DNA of 64,000 bases from an uncultured Shewanella sp. (GCF_947501665.1 NZ_CANMWS010000012.1:62001-126000); one strand, 5' to 3'. Numbered from the stretch's first letter, positions 8,468-19,392 are shown. The notes: a model not told the origin generated them from the sequence alone. Made by a program: numbers and translations.

Positions 8468-11400
8468 ATGCAAACATTAAGAATAATGACATTTTACAGC
8501 TTGATGTTATTCACCTTCATATTCTATTCCAAATTAAGTATCGCAACCGCAGGAATTGATGACTTAAACTATAATATTTATCAAAATCAAACAGGCGATC
8601 TATTCTTAAGGATCCCTCCTCAATTTGTCTTAATTGCCTCAGATATCAACATTCCTCTTAATATTACCCCTAAAAATGGCGTGTTCAGACTCGCTTACAC
8701 TCAGAGTAACAATAAATGGACATTGATTATTCTGAACGAAACTGAATTTAGCCAACTCACTTTAACTCAAGCCTCACACTATAAAATTGAATTTTCAGAA
8801 CTTGATGGAGATGGCCATTTAGATCTTCTCATTCGCAGTGAAAACAGTGCTGATGATAGCTTTATTGTCAATAAGCTCACTCAAACGGCTAAACTCAATG
8901 TTTACAGCCAATCACGTAACAACATTGATTTTTCTCAATCTATTACACTCACCACAAAAGATCTGAACGGCGATAACATTGACGATATCATCACACTGAA
9001 AAATGGGTCATCGGTGACTTATTTAGGCTCTCATTCAGGGCAACTCATTAACACATCCGCCTCCCCTTCCTATGCGCAAGCAGGTAATATAATTAATCTC
9101 AATCAAGGTCAATTTCAAGTCACAGAAACCGGATCTGCTAGCTATACCTTGCCAATAACATTACCACCAGCAACGGCGGGGATCAGTCCAGATTTAAGTT
9201 TGGCTTACAACAGTCAAGGCGGAGAAAGTATTTTAGGCGTGGGTTGGTATTTAGCCGGCTTATCCGCTATTAATCGATGTGCCAAAAACATTGCAATTGA
9301 TAATAAAATATCAGGAGTTAACTTTGATGAACATGACGCTTATTGTTATAACGGACAAAGGCTTCTATTAAATACACATTCAAACAATCAATACCATACA
9401 GAAATTGATTCTTTTAACACCTTCACAGCTTACCCTGATAACCGTCACCCTCAATATTTTACGCTAACAACTAAAACCAATGAAACCCATTATTTTGGTC
9501 GAGCCCCTATTTTAACTAATGCATCAGATGCCTATATAGAGCGCAGTGGACATGCTAGCGACACATCAGCCCAAGTCTGGGCATTGAAAGCTATTATTGA
9601 CAAACATGGAAACTATATTCGCTATGACTACGATAAAAATATCATCAAAGGCAGCCATTACTTATCTCAAATCGTATATGGAGGAAATCACCTCTTAGGT
9701 AAGCCCGCTTATAATCGTATTTTATTGCACTATGACCATTTAAATAAGAGTCATGTTAGCTTTTCTCATGGTAGTCAATTAACCCACGATAAAAAATTAA
9801 ACTACATTCAAATCAAACAAGACAATGACACTTACCGCACTTACTATTTCAGTTGGGCAGAAGGCTCTCTTCCTGAAGAGCGGCGTTATGTGACAGGCAT
9901 TCAAGAGTGTTTCGACAACACTCAGCAACTATGTTCACCTAAAACAAGTTTTAATTACCAACATGCTGCACATAAAACAGTCAACCCGATATATCAAAGA
10001 TGCAGTGCAGCCCCCAGTGGTTCAGTCTCTTGCTCAACCGTTTCTCATTGTGAACCAGGCTCAGAAAGTTCTGCAGAGATCTGGTGCCACATAAACTATC
10101 GAGCCCCTAACTTTGGGCCTTTTGAATCGAGCAGTGAAAATATTAATATTCATGACGATAGCCGCTTTCATACCCAAATACTTGATTTCAATGGTGACGG
10201 TTTTGCAGATATGCTTTTTCCTAAAAATAACCAATGGCATTATTACACCAGCGAGTGGGACGTCCATCAGGTCCAGTCCAACCTTGTCCCCAATGCATTC
10301 GCTCAGCAATATCTCAACCAATACCCTATTCAACGTATATTAAATATCAGTACGTTACAAAGTAAAACCCAAGCGATTAGTAATGCCGGTTTAGGCGAAA
10401 AAGAATATGTCAAAGTCATAGATATAAATGGCGACGGAAAACAAGAACTGCTGATACCTTTTAAAAATGGCCAATGGCATGCAATAAGCTCCGATCCTAG
10501 TACAGGTGAAAGACGCATTTGTGAAACCGAGCCCGGAATGGAACATATCTGTTTCACAACGCGTGTTAATTATGATTTTACTTATCGTTCTTTAGGCATT
10601 TCATCCTCTCAATATGCCAATACATTGATTGCAGATATTGACGGTGATGGACTACAAGATATTGTTTTTAAATCAGGAAGCGACCTTTATTATTATCAAA
10701 ATATCGGAGGAAGTTTTTCACAGGCTAAAAATATTATGGTTAATTTTCCCTCGAAATCTGGAGGAGCAGTTCTTCATACTACCTATAGCCAATTAAGTAA
10801 ATTGGGCCAGAATACTGCTATGGTTGACATTAATGCCGATGGATTAACCGACCTCATTATGACCATTAAAAAAACCATTTCCAATGACCCCTGTGGTCCT
10901 ATGGTAACGGGTTCCGCTTGTCCTATTGCTCCCATGATGGAATACCATAATGAATCCAATACATCCTATAATACCTATGCTTTCCTTGCTTCCTTTGATA
11001 ATAATCAAATCACCTATACAGCAAGCAATGCTACCCATTTAGAGAAAGATCTTAATGATCTCAGTGTCGCTGACTTCAATGGTGATGGACTCACAGATGT
11101 GACTTATCGAATGCATAACATTTGGTATTATCGCTTATCTAAAGGAGACGGCAGTTTTATTTTCCGTAAAGCCTTAGCAGGTATTAATGCAACCAGCAGT
11201 GACCTTTATAATCGACATCAATTTATTGATGTTAACAATGATGGCCGAACAGATGTATTGGCGGCCACATCTAGCACTCAATATGAAATATACCTATCAG
11301 AACCCAGCCCACAATCTGCATATGTCCATTTTGCAAAAAGAGGCGTACTCCCCACTGGCACCGATAGTGATCCTAATAAAACATCCATCCGCTTCGCCGA

Positions 11401-14400
11401 TGTTGATGGCGATACAAAAGTTGACTTACTCTATTCATCAGGTAATACCAATTCTTGGAAATTACATAAAGCCACACGCTCCAATATCAACGAACATGTA
11501 ATGACTCGCATCACCAGCGGCGCGGGCATAAAAACAGACATCGCCTATGCAACACTTAATAGTGGGATCCCTTTACTTAATATTGAATCAAGTCAAAAAC
11601 CCGATATCAAAGCCAACTATGATTACGATGACGACCCCGTCGGACAAGAAGATGGTCGGGATTTTTTAACTCCCATAGCGGGTATGTTTTTGGTATCAGA
11701 AATCGCTCAACAAACCAGTCGAAATCATTCTATACTCACTCAGTACACTTATGGCGGGCCACTTACCCACAAGAAAGGCCGTGGTTTTTTAGGTTTTGAA
11801 ACCATAAAGAGCACTCAACCAGAACAAAAGCTCACAACAACCACTCAATACCATCAACTTTATCCACTAACTGGCCATATTAAAAATCAACAGCAGCGCT
11901 ATCAAAATTTGACGTTGAAACATACCCAACATACCTATACTCAAAACATCAGTGCTCAAGGGGGAATACAAGTCAACCCTCATCAAACTCAAGAGACTCA
12001 ATATCATATTGACCTATCCTCTAATGGCATCACCCCCACTCATCACCAAAAAGTCGCTGAGACCCTCACGACCAACACGTTTGATAACTGGAATAACCTC
12101 ACCAGTAATACACTGCTAAAAAAAAGCAGTACAGGCCAACTTGTTCATGAAAGCATCACGACTCACCATTATTCAAATGCCGCTCATAATGTCATAACTC
12201 CCCAAGCACTCACCTTAACTCACAACCACAATCAAGTTACCTTTCCATCTAGTCAGCAGTTAGATGCTAAACAATTCGCACTTATTCAGACAACCAAAGT
12301 CAAAAAAATACGGTATCAGCATACCAGTAATGGACAAATAAGTACTCAAACCAGACAAACAGACCTCAGCTACTACCCTAATGGTTTACTGAGAGAATCT
12401 AAGGTTAATGGGCTAACTTCAGCTTATTTCTACGATAAGTTTGGCAATAAAGTGGCTCAACAAGACTATGCAATGGTCAATGATACCCTGTACCAAAAAC
12501 GAGCAAACTATTGGTTTTATGACTCTCGAGGTCAATATGTTGCCAGTAAAATGAACTCATTAGGTGAAAAGGAACACTTTCTATATAACGGTACTTCAGG
12601 GCACATCGCGACACAGGGCCGCATTGTGAGCCAAACGAGTACGGGACCAAACAAACTAGCCACTACCGTATTTTTCGATATTCTCGGGCGGAGTATAGAG
12701 AAGCGTTTAGTCGATGGAAATTATACAAAAATTAATCGAAGTTACTGTTCAAGTTGTGACAAAAACTATATTACTGAAACCCAAACCAGCAGTAATGAAC
12801 CTGCCAAAATCAGTTACCTCGATCCCTTTGGACGAGAAAGAGAACAGAAAATTAAAAGTTTTGATGGCAGCTGGATTGTGACAACCATGCAATATAATTC
12901 CCAAGGATCACTTACCCATGTTTCAACACCACAATTTAATAGTGCGTCAACACATTACCAGCAAGAATTTTATGACAATTTGGGCAGAGTGTATAAAAAA
13001 ACCATTCCCTCAGATACAAGCACTGTCAGTCGATTAACGAAAATCAATGGGTTGACAACGACCCGTATTGATGAAAAGGGGCAAGCATCTTATTACACTT
13101 ACAGCCCTGACGGACTATTATTGTCTCTTAAAAATGTGGTTGGGCAATATATTCGCTATTATTATGATGCCTTTAATCAACAAACAAAAGTCTCTGTTAC
13201 TGCCAAAAATCAAACAAATATTGATCAAACCCAATCCATATTGTCTCATTTCAATGATTATGGACAACTGCTCAATACTCACGATCCCGACAAAGGTACT
13301 TGGAGCTATAAATACAATGGTTTCAAAGAAGTCATAGAACAAACCGACGGCGAAAATCAAAAGAGCCTATTAGCTTATGATGAAATAGGAAGAAAAATAC
13401 GGCAAGAAAATAATGATAATGTATCTTGTTGGTTCTATAGTAGCAGCGGTCACAACAAAAGTGCGGGTAAACTCAGTGCCCTGAAACAATGGAGCAAAAT
13501 AGGTACCGCTCCCATCCATTGCGCCAATACAGCGCCAACACAATACAGTGAACAATACCGCTATGATGACTTTGGTCGCACACAGAACATTCATTATATT
13601 CTCGATGAAACAGATTACAATGTCACTTACCAATACAATGCTAAAGGCCAATTAAGCCGACAATACTTCCCCAGTCATCACGGCCTTTTCTATGTCAATT
13701 TTTACTATAATGCCCACCATTATTTATATCTTCAAAAAGACAATAAAGGACAGGCTTTACGACAAATTATTGCAACCGATCCTTATGGCAACATTACCGA
13801 GCAACACTTTGCCAATGGCACTCAGGAAGTCAAAGATTACAACACTAAAACAGGCCGGCTTTATTCTATTAATGTTAAACGCGGTAACCAAAACATTCAT
13901 CAACTCAGCTATGGTGAATACGATCAAAAAGGCAACTTAGGTAGCCGCTCTCATAGTTATTATCATCAAGGAATATTAAATCTTGCCTTCAATGAATCTT
14001 TTACTTACGACAATTTAAATCGGTTAACTAACCGTCAACTCAGTATCGGCAAAGGCCACTTATCACCTCATGGCTATTCTGAACAATATCAATATGATGG
14101 GTTTGGAAACATCAAAACACGCAAAGGCGTTCTTAATGGTAATGAACAAATCACGTTAGCCAGCTATGAATACCAACAAGCCACCAGTGCCAATCACCTC
14201 ATTAGTGCCGAGGTAGACGGGCAGGACTATTCACTCATCACTTATGATAGTAATGGTAATATACTCTCAGATGGTATAAGACAGCTCAGCTATTATAGTT
14301 TTAATAAAATCAAAACTATCCAGCAAGGCGATAGCTATAGCGAATACCGCTATACGCCTAACCAGAATGTAATGAGCCGAGTTGATAAACGTTTAAACAA

Positions 14401-15814
14401 TGAAGAATGGAAAACTTTTAATACCCATTATATTGGTAAACTCTACCAAAAAGAGCAGCGCTTTAGCGAAAACAGCCTTGAGAGAACACGTCATCGTTAT
14501 TTCATTAATAATATCACCGTTGAACGAGATGAATTACCGGATCAAACGACGCAAGAAACAATACAATATCAACATAGGGATCATCAAGGCTCAAACCTGA
14601 GTATCACCAATCATTCAGGGCAAGTCATTAAACAATACTTTTATACTGCTTTTGGTCATGCAATGGAGATTGAAAATAGCAACTTGATCCCAGCGACAAA
14701 CTCACTCCCTCATGGATACACAAATCATGAAACCTTACCTACACTGAATATTATTCAAATGGGTGGACGTATTTACGACCCTGTTTTGAATCGTTTTTTA
14801 CAAGCAGATCCCAGTATTCAATCACCTCAAAATGTACAAAATTACAATCGATTCAGTTATGTACTTAATAATCCATTACGTTATACCGACCCAAGTGGGT
14901 ATAACTTCTTTGAAAAAGTTTATAAATTTTTAGGTAAAATCGATGGACGAGAACACTCGCAAAAGTATGTCTTTCAAAAAAATCCAACCTTAGCAAACTT
15001 TACTCAAACTGCACTTACCTACATTCCCGTCTTTGGCACGCTCGCATCGGCGCATTTTGCTTTTGACCGCGCCTATTATGCATCCGGTAGTTTAAGGGCA
15101 GCTTTTAAAGCTGGGATCATTACCTATGTCATGGCACAGGCTAATGGTACTCCTGAATTTAGCACTGAAGCTATCGCTTTATTGGCCATCGACAATATTA
15201 ATCCTGATGTGGGCAGAGTCGTCAGAACCTTGTATTATGGTATGGATAATCCCGATGACATTATGGGCAATCTTAAAAATGCCTTTGCCACAAAATATGC
15301 CGCTAAAGGCGTTGAAAAATTAGCCCATAATGCGGGGCTCTCTTTGACAGAATTTAATGCTATTTTAACAATCAACTCTTTTATTGGATTTGAAGTAGCA
15401 GGCAGTCGTGCTCAATGTGAGAATGACTCGTGTGATGTGTTTGGATTTACCACTCGAGAAAATGGCGTGATAGGCATTATTTGGGATGTCAATGATACGC
15501 TTCTAGGCTATCAAGGCCTTATGGATGCAGTGGGTTATAACATTGTTCGCCAAGGCTACAAAAAGCTCGGCGTCTGTCATAGTTTAGGGTCAATAACCTG
15601 TAATAATTTAGCCGCCAAAGGCTTTACCTCAACGGGTGAATTGAATTCACTCCCCTTTGGTAACGCTGCTTACGGCGGCGCAGTGACCAAATTAGGTTCA
15701 TTGGACTTTGTGAATGGATTTATTGGCGGGTTTATTCTCAATTGGAATGCAAGAAATATCACCTGTTCAAAAGCCCCTTGCCATAGCTATGTCGATAACT
15801 ATAAAGGAAAATAA
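8468..15814 (+). CDS. Secreted SpvB/RHS YD-repeat toxin-like protein with variable C-terminus
   Basis: A 2448-residue protein. Residues 1-28 are a signal peptide. Residues about 215-300 match the SpvB/insecticidal-TcB N-terminal domain (SYTLPITLPPATAGISPDLS). Residues about 560-1000 carry seven FG-GAP-like calcium motifs of the type DFNGDGFADMLF. Residues about 1290-2050 are YD repeats, and the RHS core ends with RIYDPVLNRFLQAD and NNPLRYTDPSGY at about residue 2145. The remaining 303 residues are the variable tip. There, VCHSLGSI (Ser2372), GSLDFVNG (Asp2413) and APCHSYVDNY (His2439) are ordered and spaced like an alpha/beta-hydrolase triad, so a lipase/esterase activity is plausible. RHS shells normally encapsulate such toxins. 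AAGGGA six bases before the ATG supports the start. No immunity gene follows; the next gene is an opposite-strand sugar epimerase 52 bp away. Confidence 0.85.
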   Translation: MQTLRIMTFYSLMLFTFIFYSKLSIATAGIDDLNYNIYQNQTGDLFLRIPPQFVLIASDINIPLNITPKNGVFRLAYTQSNNKWTLIILNETEFSQLTLTQASHYKIEFSELDGDGHLDLLIRSENSADDSFIVNKLTQTAKLNVYSQSRNNIDFSQSITLTTKDLNGDNIDDIITLKNGSSVTYLGSHSGQLINTSASPSYAQAGNIINLNQGQFQVTETGSASYTLPITLPPATAGISPDLSLAYNSQGGESILGVGWYLAGLSAINRCAKNIAIDNKISGVNFDEHDAYCYNGQRLLLNTHSNNQYHTEIDSFNTFTAYPDNRHPQYFTLTTKTNETHYFGRAPILTNASDAYIERSGHASDTSAQVWALKAIIDKHGNYIRYDYDKNIIKGSHYLSQIVYGGNHLLGKPAYNRILLHYDHLNKSHVSFSHGSQLTHDKKLNYIQIKQDNDTYRTYYFSWAEGSLPEERRYVTGIQECFDNTQQLCSPKTSFNYQHAAHKTVNPIYQRCSAAPSGSVSCSTVSHCEPGSESSAEIWCHINYRAPNFGPFESSSENINIHDDSRFHTQILDFNGDGFADMLFPKNNQWHYYTSEWDVHQVQSNLVPNAFAQQYLNQYPIQRILNISTLQSKTQAISNAGLGEKEYVKVIDINGDGKQELLIPFKNGQWHAISSDPSTGERRICETEPGMEHICFTTRVNYDFTYRSLGISSSQYANTLIADIDGDGLQDIVFKSGSDLYYYQNIGGSFSQAKNIMVNFPSKSGGAVLHTTYSQLSKLGQNTAMVDINADGLTDLIMTIKKTISNDPCGPMVTGSACPIAPMMEYHNESNTSYNTYAFLASFDNNQITYTASNATHLEKDLNDLSVADFNGDGLTDVTYRMHNIWYYRLSKGDGSFIFRKALAGINATSSDLYNRHQFIDVNNDGRTDVLAATSSTQYEIYLSEPSPQSAYVHFAKRGVLPTGTDSDPNKTSIRFADVDGDTKVDLLYSSGNTNSWKLHKATRSNINEHVMTRITSGAGIKTDIAYATLNSGIPLLNIESSQKPDIKANYDYDDDPVGQEDGRDFLTPIAGMFLVSEIAQQTSRNHSILTQYTYGGPLTHKKGRGFLGFETIKSTQPEQKLTTTTQYHQLYPLTGHIKNQQQRYQNLTLKHTQHTYTQNISAQGGIQVNPHQTQETQYHIDLSSNGITPTHHQKVAETLTTNTFDNWNNLTSNTLLKKSSTGQLVHESITTHHYSNAAHNVITPQALTLTHNHNQVTFPSSQQLDAKQFALIQTTKVKKIRYQHTSNGQISTQTRQTDLSYYPNGLLRESKVNGLTSAYFYDKFGNKVAQQDYAMVNDTLYQKRANYWFYDSRGQYVASKMNSLGEKEHFLYNGTSGHIATQGRIVSQTSTGPNKLATTVFFDILGRSIEKRLVDGNYTKINRSYCSSCDKNYITETQTSSNEPAKISYLDPFGREREQKIKSFDGSWIVTTMQYNSQGSLTHVSTPQFNSASTHYQQEFYDNLGRVYKKTIPSDTSTVSRLTKINGLTTTRIDEKGQASYYTYSPDGLLLSLKNVVGQYIRYYYDAFNQQTKVSVTAKNQTNIDQTQSILSHFNDYGQLLNTHDPDKGTWSYKYNGFKEVIEQTDGENQKSLLAYDEIGRKIRQENNDNVSCWFYSSSGHNKSAGKLSALKQWSKIGTAPIHCANTAPTQYSEQYRYDDFGRTQNIHYILDETDYNVTYQYNAKGQLSRQYFPSHHGLFYVNFYYNAHHYLYLQKDNKGQALRQIIATDPYGNITEQHFANGTQEVKDYNTKTGRLYSINVKRGNQNIHQLSYGEYDQKGNLGSRSHSYYHQGILNLAFNESFTYDNLNRLTNRQLSIGKGHLSPHGYSEQYQYDGFGNIKTRKGVLNGNEQITLASYEYQQATSANHLISAEVDGQDYSLITYDSNGNILSDGIRQLSYYSFNKIKTIQQGDSYSEYRYTPNQNVMSRVDKRLNNEEWKTFNTHYIGKLYQKEQRFSENSLERTRHRYFINNITVERDELPDQTTQETIQYQHRDHQGSNLSITNHSGQVIKQYFYTAFGHAMEIENSNLIPATNSLPHGYTNHETLPTLNIIQMGGRIYDPVLNRFLQADPSIQSPQNVQNYNRFSYVLNNPLRYTDPSGYNFFEKVYKFLGKIDGREHSQKYVFQKNPTLANFTQTALTYIPVFGTLASAHFAFDRAYYASGSLRAAFKAGIITYVMAQANGTPEFSTEAIALLAIDNINPDVGRVVRTLYYGMDNPDDIMGNLKNAFATKYAAKGVEKLAHNAGLSLTEFNAILTINSFIGFEVAGSRAQCENDSCDVFGFTTRENGVIGIIWDVNDTLLGYQGLMDAVGYNIVRQGYKKLGVCHSLGSITCNNLAAKGFTSTGELNSLPFGNAAYGGAVTKLGSLDFVNGFIGGFILNWNARNITCSKAPCHSYVDNYKGK

Positions 15815-15866
15815 TATTATAACTTAAGTCAATAATAAAAGTGCACAGATTAAGTGTGTAATCCCA

Positions 15867-16406
15867 CTACAAGGATGGCGCCCTTTTAAAACTTAGACCC
15901 GTTCTATCTTTACCCGATAGCGTTGGCGAAGTGACACAAGGCCAAGCTATATTGAGGGTTGGGTCGTCCCAGCGAATACTCACTTCAGAGTCACTGTGAT
16001 AATAGTCAGTACACTTATATACACACTCAGCAATATCACTCATCACATAAAAACCATGGGCAAAACCTTCAGGGATCCAAAGTTGACGTCTGTTTTCCGC
16101 AGATAATACTTCCCCTACCCAATGTCCAAATGTGTTAGAGTTCTTTCTCATGTCCACCGCCACATAAAATATTGAACCGCTCACCACTCTTACCAATTTA
16201 CCTTGGGTTTGCTCAGTTTGATAATGCAGACCTCTTAGAACGCCACGCTGAGATCGAGAATGGTTATCCTGAACAAATGCTCTGTTGGCAACTTGACCAT
16301 TAAAAATATCTTGCCGCCAAGTTTCCATAAAAAAACCCCGTTCATCGCCAAATAGCGCAGGAATAATCACTTTCACATCTTCAATTTGAGTATTAATCAC
16401 TTGCAT
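15867..16406 (-). CDS. rfbC: dTDP-4-dehydrorhamnose 3,5-epimerase (first copy)
   Basis: RmlC, third step of dTDP-L-rhamnose synthesis: double epimerisation of dTDP-4-keto-6-deoxyglucose in the cytoplasm. Cupin-fold signatures are present: FGDERGFFMETW, the catalytic-His region SQRGVLRGLHYQ, TQGKLVRVVSG, and EGFAHGFYVMSD followed by the Tyr-containing YKCTDYYH. I start at the ATG at 16406 (179 residues), the usual family start MQVINTQIED; an earlier in-frame start would overlap rfbD by 59 bp and add a non-homologous extension. It is the last gene of an rfbB-A-D-C operon. A second, divergent copy lies at 35762-36316. Confidence 0.93.
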   Translation of the reverse strand: MQVINTQIEDVKVIIPALFGDERGFFMETWRQDIFNGQVANRAFVQDNHSRSQRGVLRGLHYQTEQTQGKLVRVVSGSIFYVAVDMRKNSNTFGHWVGEVLSAENRRQLWIPEGFAHGFYVMSDIAECVYKCTDYYHSDSEVSIRWDDPTLNIAWPCVTSPTLSGKDRTGLSFKRAPSL

Positions 16407-16410
16407 TATT

Positions 16411-17298
16411 TTAAGCTTCTTTGTTAATAAACTGCTCAATGACTTGAGGCAAGGCCTTAGACCAATCACTCATTTCGATACTAAAATGTCGTTTTATTTT
16501 AGCGCAATCGAGTGTTGAATTGGCTGGACGTATGACAGTCGATGGATAATCTTGGCTTGAAATAGGCACTAAACACGGTATTTTATCTATTTTTTTTTGT
16601 GCATGTGCTTGCTGAAAAATATGCTGAGCAAATTGATACCAATTCACACAGGGAAAACCTGAAAAATGATAGACTCCCCAATCAAGTATTCCTGCTTGTT
16701 TAACTTGCTTAATCACATGAATAATCGCATTAGCAAGATCGCCCGCATAAGTCGGTCCTCCCCATTGGTCGCTTACTATATGTAATTTATCGCGATCGCG
16801 ACCTAACTTCAGCATGGTACTCACAAAGTTATTGTCTTGCTCACTAAATAGCCAAGCAGTGCGAATAATGATGTGCTTAATGCAAGTATTAATGATGGCT
16901 TCTTCGCCCGCTAACTTGCTCATGCCATAACTGTTTTGAGGAGCAGCGACATCATTTTCTTTATAAGCATGTTTATTACTACCGTCAAATACATAGTCTG
17001 TGGAAATATGAATAATGATGGCACCTTGCTGGTTTGCAGCTCGAGCGAGAAAATAAGCGCCTTTATGATTCACTTCAAACGCTTTTTCTTTTTCAATTTC
17101 AGCTTGTTCGACAGCAGTATAAGCAGCGGCGTTAATAATGAGATCCGGACGACATTGCTCAATCACCTTATCGACTATTGTACTGTCACAAATATCAAAC
17201 TCTGATCTCTCAATGACATAAAGCTCAGTGTGCTCTTTGAGCTTATGAAACAGGTGACTGCCTAATTGCCCCTTTTTTCCAACGATTAGCACTCGCAT
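16411..17298 (-). CDS. rfbD: dTDP-4-dehydrorhamnose reductase
   Basis: RmlD, the NAD(P)H-dependent last step giving dTDP-L-rhamnose. At 295 residues it has normal length. The Rossmann motif GKKGQLGSHL is at the N-terminus, followed by INAAAYTAVEQAE, STDYVFDG and the SDR catalytic YGMSK. Overlaps the end of rfbA by 13 bp and is followed by rfbC after 4 bp, indicating tight co-translation. This is the only rfbD in the window, so it may also serve the second rfb set, which lacks one. Confidence 0.94.
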   Translation of the reverse strand: MRVLIVGKKGQLGSHLFHKLKEHTELYVIERSEFDICDSTIVDKVIEQCRPDLIINAAAYTAVEQAEIEKEKAFEVNHKGAYFLARAANQQGAIIIHISTDYVFDGSNKHAYKENDVAAPQNSYGMSKLAGEEAIINTCIKHIIIRTAWLFSEQDNNFVSTMLKLGRDRDKLHIVSDQWGGPTYAGDLANAIIHVIKQVKQAGILDWGVYHFSGFPCVNWYQFAQHIFQQAHAQKKIDKIPCLVPISSQDYPSTVIRPANSTLDCAKIKRHFSIEMSDWSKALPQVIEQFINKEA

Positions 17299-18095
17299 AA
17301 TACTGCCTTATTGGTGATGAGAGCAGTATGGTCAAAAAAACATTTTCCCGTTTGCGCTTCAACTTGCTGAATATACTTTGATGTATCTCTTAACTTTTCA
17401 TGGGTCCCCATATCGAACCAGCTTACACCTGAGCCTAATAATTCCATTGTTAATTCACCACATTCAAGATACATCTGAATGATAGAGGTGATTTCAAGCT
17501 CTCCCCTTTTTGATGGCACCACCTTTTTTGAAAATTCAACGACGCGATGATCAAAGCAATATAAGCCCGTAATAGCGATATTTGATTTCGGGTAGGCAGG
17601 TTTCTCTTCAATCTCGACCACTCGGTTATATTGATCTAGCCTTGCGACCCCATAATGCTGGGGATCTTCCACCTCATAGCCAAACACGGTCGCCCCAGAG
17701 CCTCTTGCTGCTGGACTAAAGTATTTTTTTCGCTTTAACTCATTAAAAAGTGACTGACCATAAAAGAAATTATCACCCAAAATTAAACAGACATTATCAT
17801 CACCGATAAAAGATCCTGCGATAATAAATGCCTCTGCGATCCCTTTAGGTTGTTGTTGGATAGCATACTCAAGTGATATGCCAAAACGTGCCCCATCTCC
17901 CAATAACTGCCGAAATGCTAATTCGTCCTTTGGGCGAGTGATCAACAATACCTCTTTTATCCCCATTTTCACTAAAAAAGATAAGGGATACAGTATCATT
18001 GGGTTACCATTAACCAACAATAATTGCTTAGAGATAAACTGAGTCAGAGGATAAAGGCGAGTGCCAGCTCCTCCCGCTAAAATAATGCCTCTCAT
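17286..18095 (-). CDS. rfbA: Glucose-1-phosphate thymidylyltransferase (first copy)
   Basis: RmlA, making dTDP-glucose from dTTP and glucose-1-phosphate. The nucleotidyltransferase signature [11 protein letters not shown] is followed by LILGDNFFYGQ and VEIEEKPAYPKSN. I start at ATG 18095 (269 residues), directly after the rfbB stop; two codons earlier there is an in-frame TTG, but MRGIILAGG is the family N-terminus. The protein is about 20 residues shorter at the C-terminus than typical RmlA and than the second copy in this window (290 residues), but retains all motifs. Confidence 0.92.
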   Translation of the reverse strand: MRGIILAGGAGTRLYPLTQFISKQLLLVNGNPMILYPLSFLVKMGIKEVLLITRPKDELAFRQLLGDGARFGISLEYAIQQQPKGIAEAFIIAGSFIGDDNVCLILGDNFFYGQSLFNELKRKKYFSPAARGSGATVFGYEVEDPQHYGVARLDQYNRVVEIEEKPAYPKSNIAITGLYCFDHRVVEFSKKVVPSKRGELEITSIIQMYLECGELTMELLGSGVSWFDMGTHEKLRDTSKYIQQVEAQTGKCFFDHTALITNKAVLCEC

Positions 18096-18097
18096 TA

Positions 18098-19180
18098 TCA
18101 AATAGCGACTTGTTTTGTCGAAGCTTGGTGCATAGCCTCAATTGCACTATGGGATTGAACGCGTGTATGACACCAATTAGGGTTATCAACATACCATTTA
18201 ACCGTCGACAATATTCCCGAATCAAAATCCGTTAATGGCGCCCAGTTCAGTTCTTTTTTAATTTTTGTAATGTCAATCGCATAACGGGAGTCATGACCTG
18301 CTCTATCATCAACATGACAGATCAAGTCACGGTAACACTTCACTCCTTTGGGCTTATTAGAGACTAACTGCTCTAATATTTCACAAATAATACTGACTAA
18401 CTCAATATTGGACTTTTCAGCTTCTCCGCCAATATTATAGGTTTCGCCCACTTGACCTCGAATTAAAATACAATATAAAGCTTGAACGTGATCATTGACA
18501 AAAAGCCAATCTCGCCGCTGTAAGCCATTACCATAGATCGGTAATCGTTTACCTTCAAGTGCATTAGACACCATCAAAGGGATCAACTTTTCAGGGAATT
18601 GATAAGGCCCATAATTATTAGCACATTGAGAAATCAAAATAGGGAGACCGTAAGTGCGATGCCAAGCACGAACTAAATGATCGCTTGAGGCTTTTGATGC
18701 AGAATAAGGGCTACTGGGGGCAAAATTAGATGCTTCAGTAAAAGGAGCAGACAACTCATCCAAATCGCCGTACACTTCATCGGTTGAAACATGGTGGAAA
18801 CGGAAGCGCTTTTTTTTCTCGCTTTCTAATTGCGCCCAATAGTGTCTCACCACTTCAAGTAAAGTAAAAGTGCCGATAATATTAGTCTGTATAAATGCAG
18901 CAGGTCCATCGATAGAGCGATCCACATGACTCTCCGCCGCGAGATGCATTACTGCGTCAGGTTGATGCTCTTTGAAAATGTTGTCTAATACTGCTCTATC
19001 GCAAATATCAGCTTGTATAAAGCAATAACGCGTATTATTTTCCACTGATTGAAGCGCATTGGTGTTGCCCGCATACATTAATTTATCAAGATTCACCACA
19101 CAGTCATTTGTCTTATGTATTAAATAGCGGATCAGCTCAGAGCCAATAAAACCTGCACCACCTGTTACTAACACTTTCAT
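18098..19180 (-). CDS. rfbB: dTDP-glucose 4,6-dehydratase (first copy)
   Basis: RmlB, the NAD-dependent dehydratase producing dTDP-4-keto-6-deoxyglucose. Extended-SDR motifs: [11 protein letters not shown] at the N-terminus, [26 protein letters not shown] and YSASK. I use ATG 19180 (360 residues, [10 protein letters not shown]); an upstream in-frame ATG would add six residues. First gene of an rfbB-A-D-C operon. A terminator behind galU separates it from the locus upstream, so it probably has its own promoter between 19181 and 19390. Confidence 0.93.
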   Translation of the reverse strand: MKVLVTGGAGFIGSELIRYLIHKTNDCVVNLDKLMYAGNTNALQSVENNTRYCFIQADICDRAVLDNIFKEHQPDAVMHLAAESHVDRSIDGPAAFIQTNIIGTFTLLEVVRHYWAQLESEKKKRFRFHHVSTDEVYGDLDELSAPFTEASNFAPSSPYSASKASSDHLVRAWHRTYGLPILISQCANNYGPYQFPEKLIPLMVSNALEGKRLPIYGNGLQRRDWLFVNDHVQALYCILIRGQVGETYNIGGEAEKSNIELVSIICEILEQLVSNKPKGVKCYRDLICHVDDRAGHDSRYAIDITKIKKELNWAPLTDFDSGILSTVKWYVDNPNWCHTRVQSHSAIEAMHQASTKQVAI

Positions 19181-19392
19181 ATCTCGGCCACTATACACTC
19201 GACTTGTTCAATTTGATTAATACTAAACACCTAAATTAAAGTCGAGTTACCCACTGCTTGATACCCATTAAAGAAGAGCACCATTCTAACGTGATAACCC
19301 AATGAATGCTATCAGCCCTCACCACAAAACATGAGGCGGCCTCTTTCAATCACATCAAATATATCATCACCACAGTGCAATCTTTCAAGCAT

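Noticed and set aside
15815..15866. Immunity gene for the RHS protein
   Set aside because: Only 52 bp are available on either strand before rfbC, too little for a gene.
16407..16469. Longer start for rfbC overlapping rfbD
   Set aside because: The extra 21 residues are out of line with the family, and MQVINTQIED at 16406 is the standard start right after rfbD.
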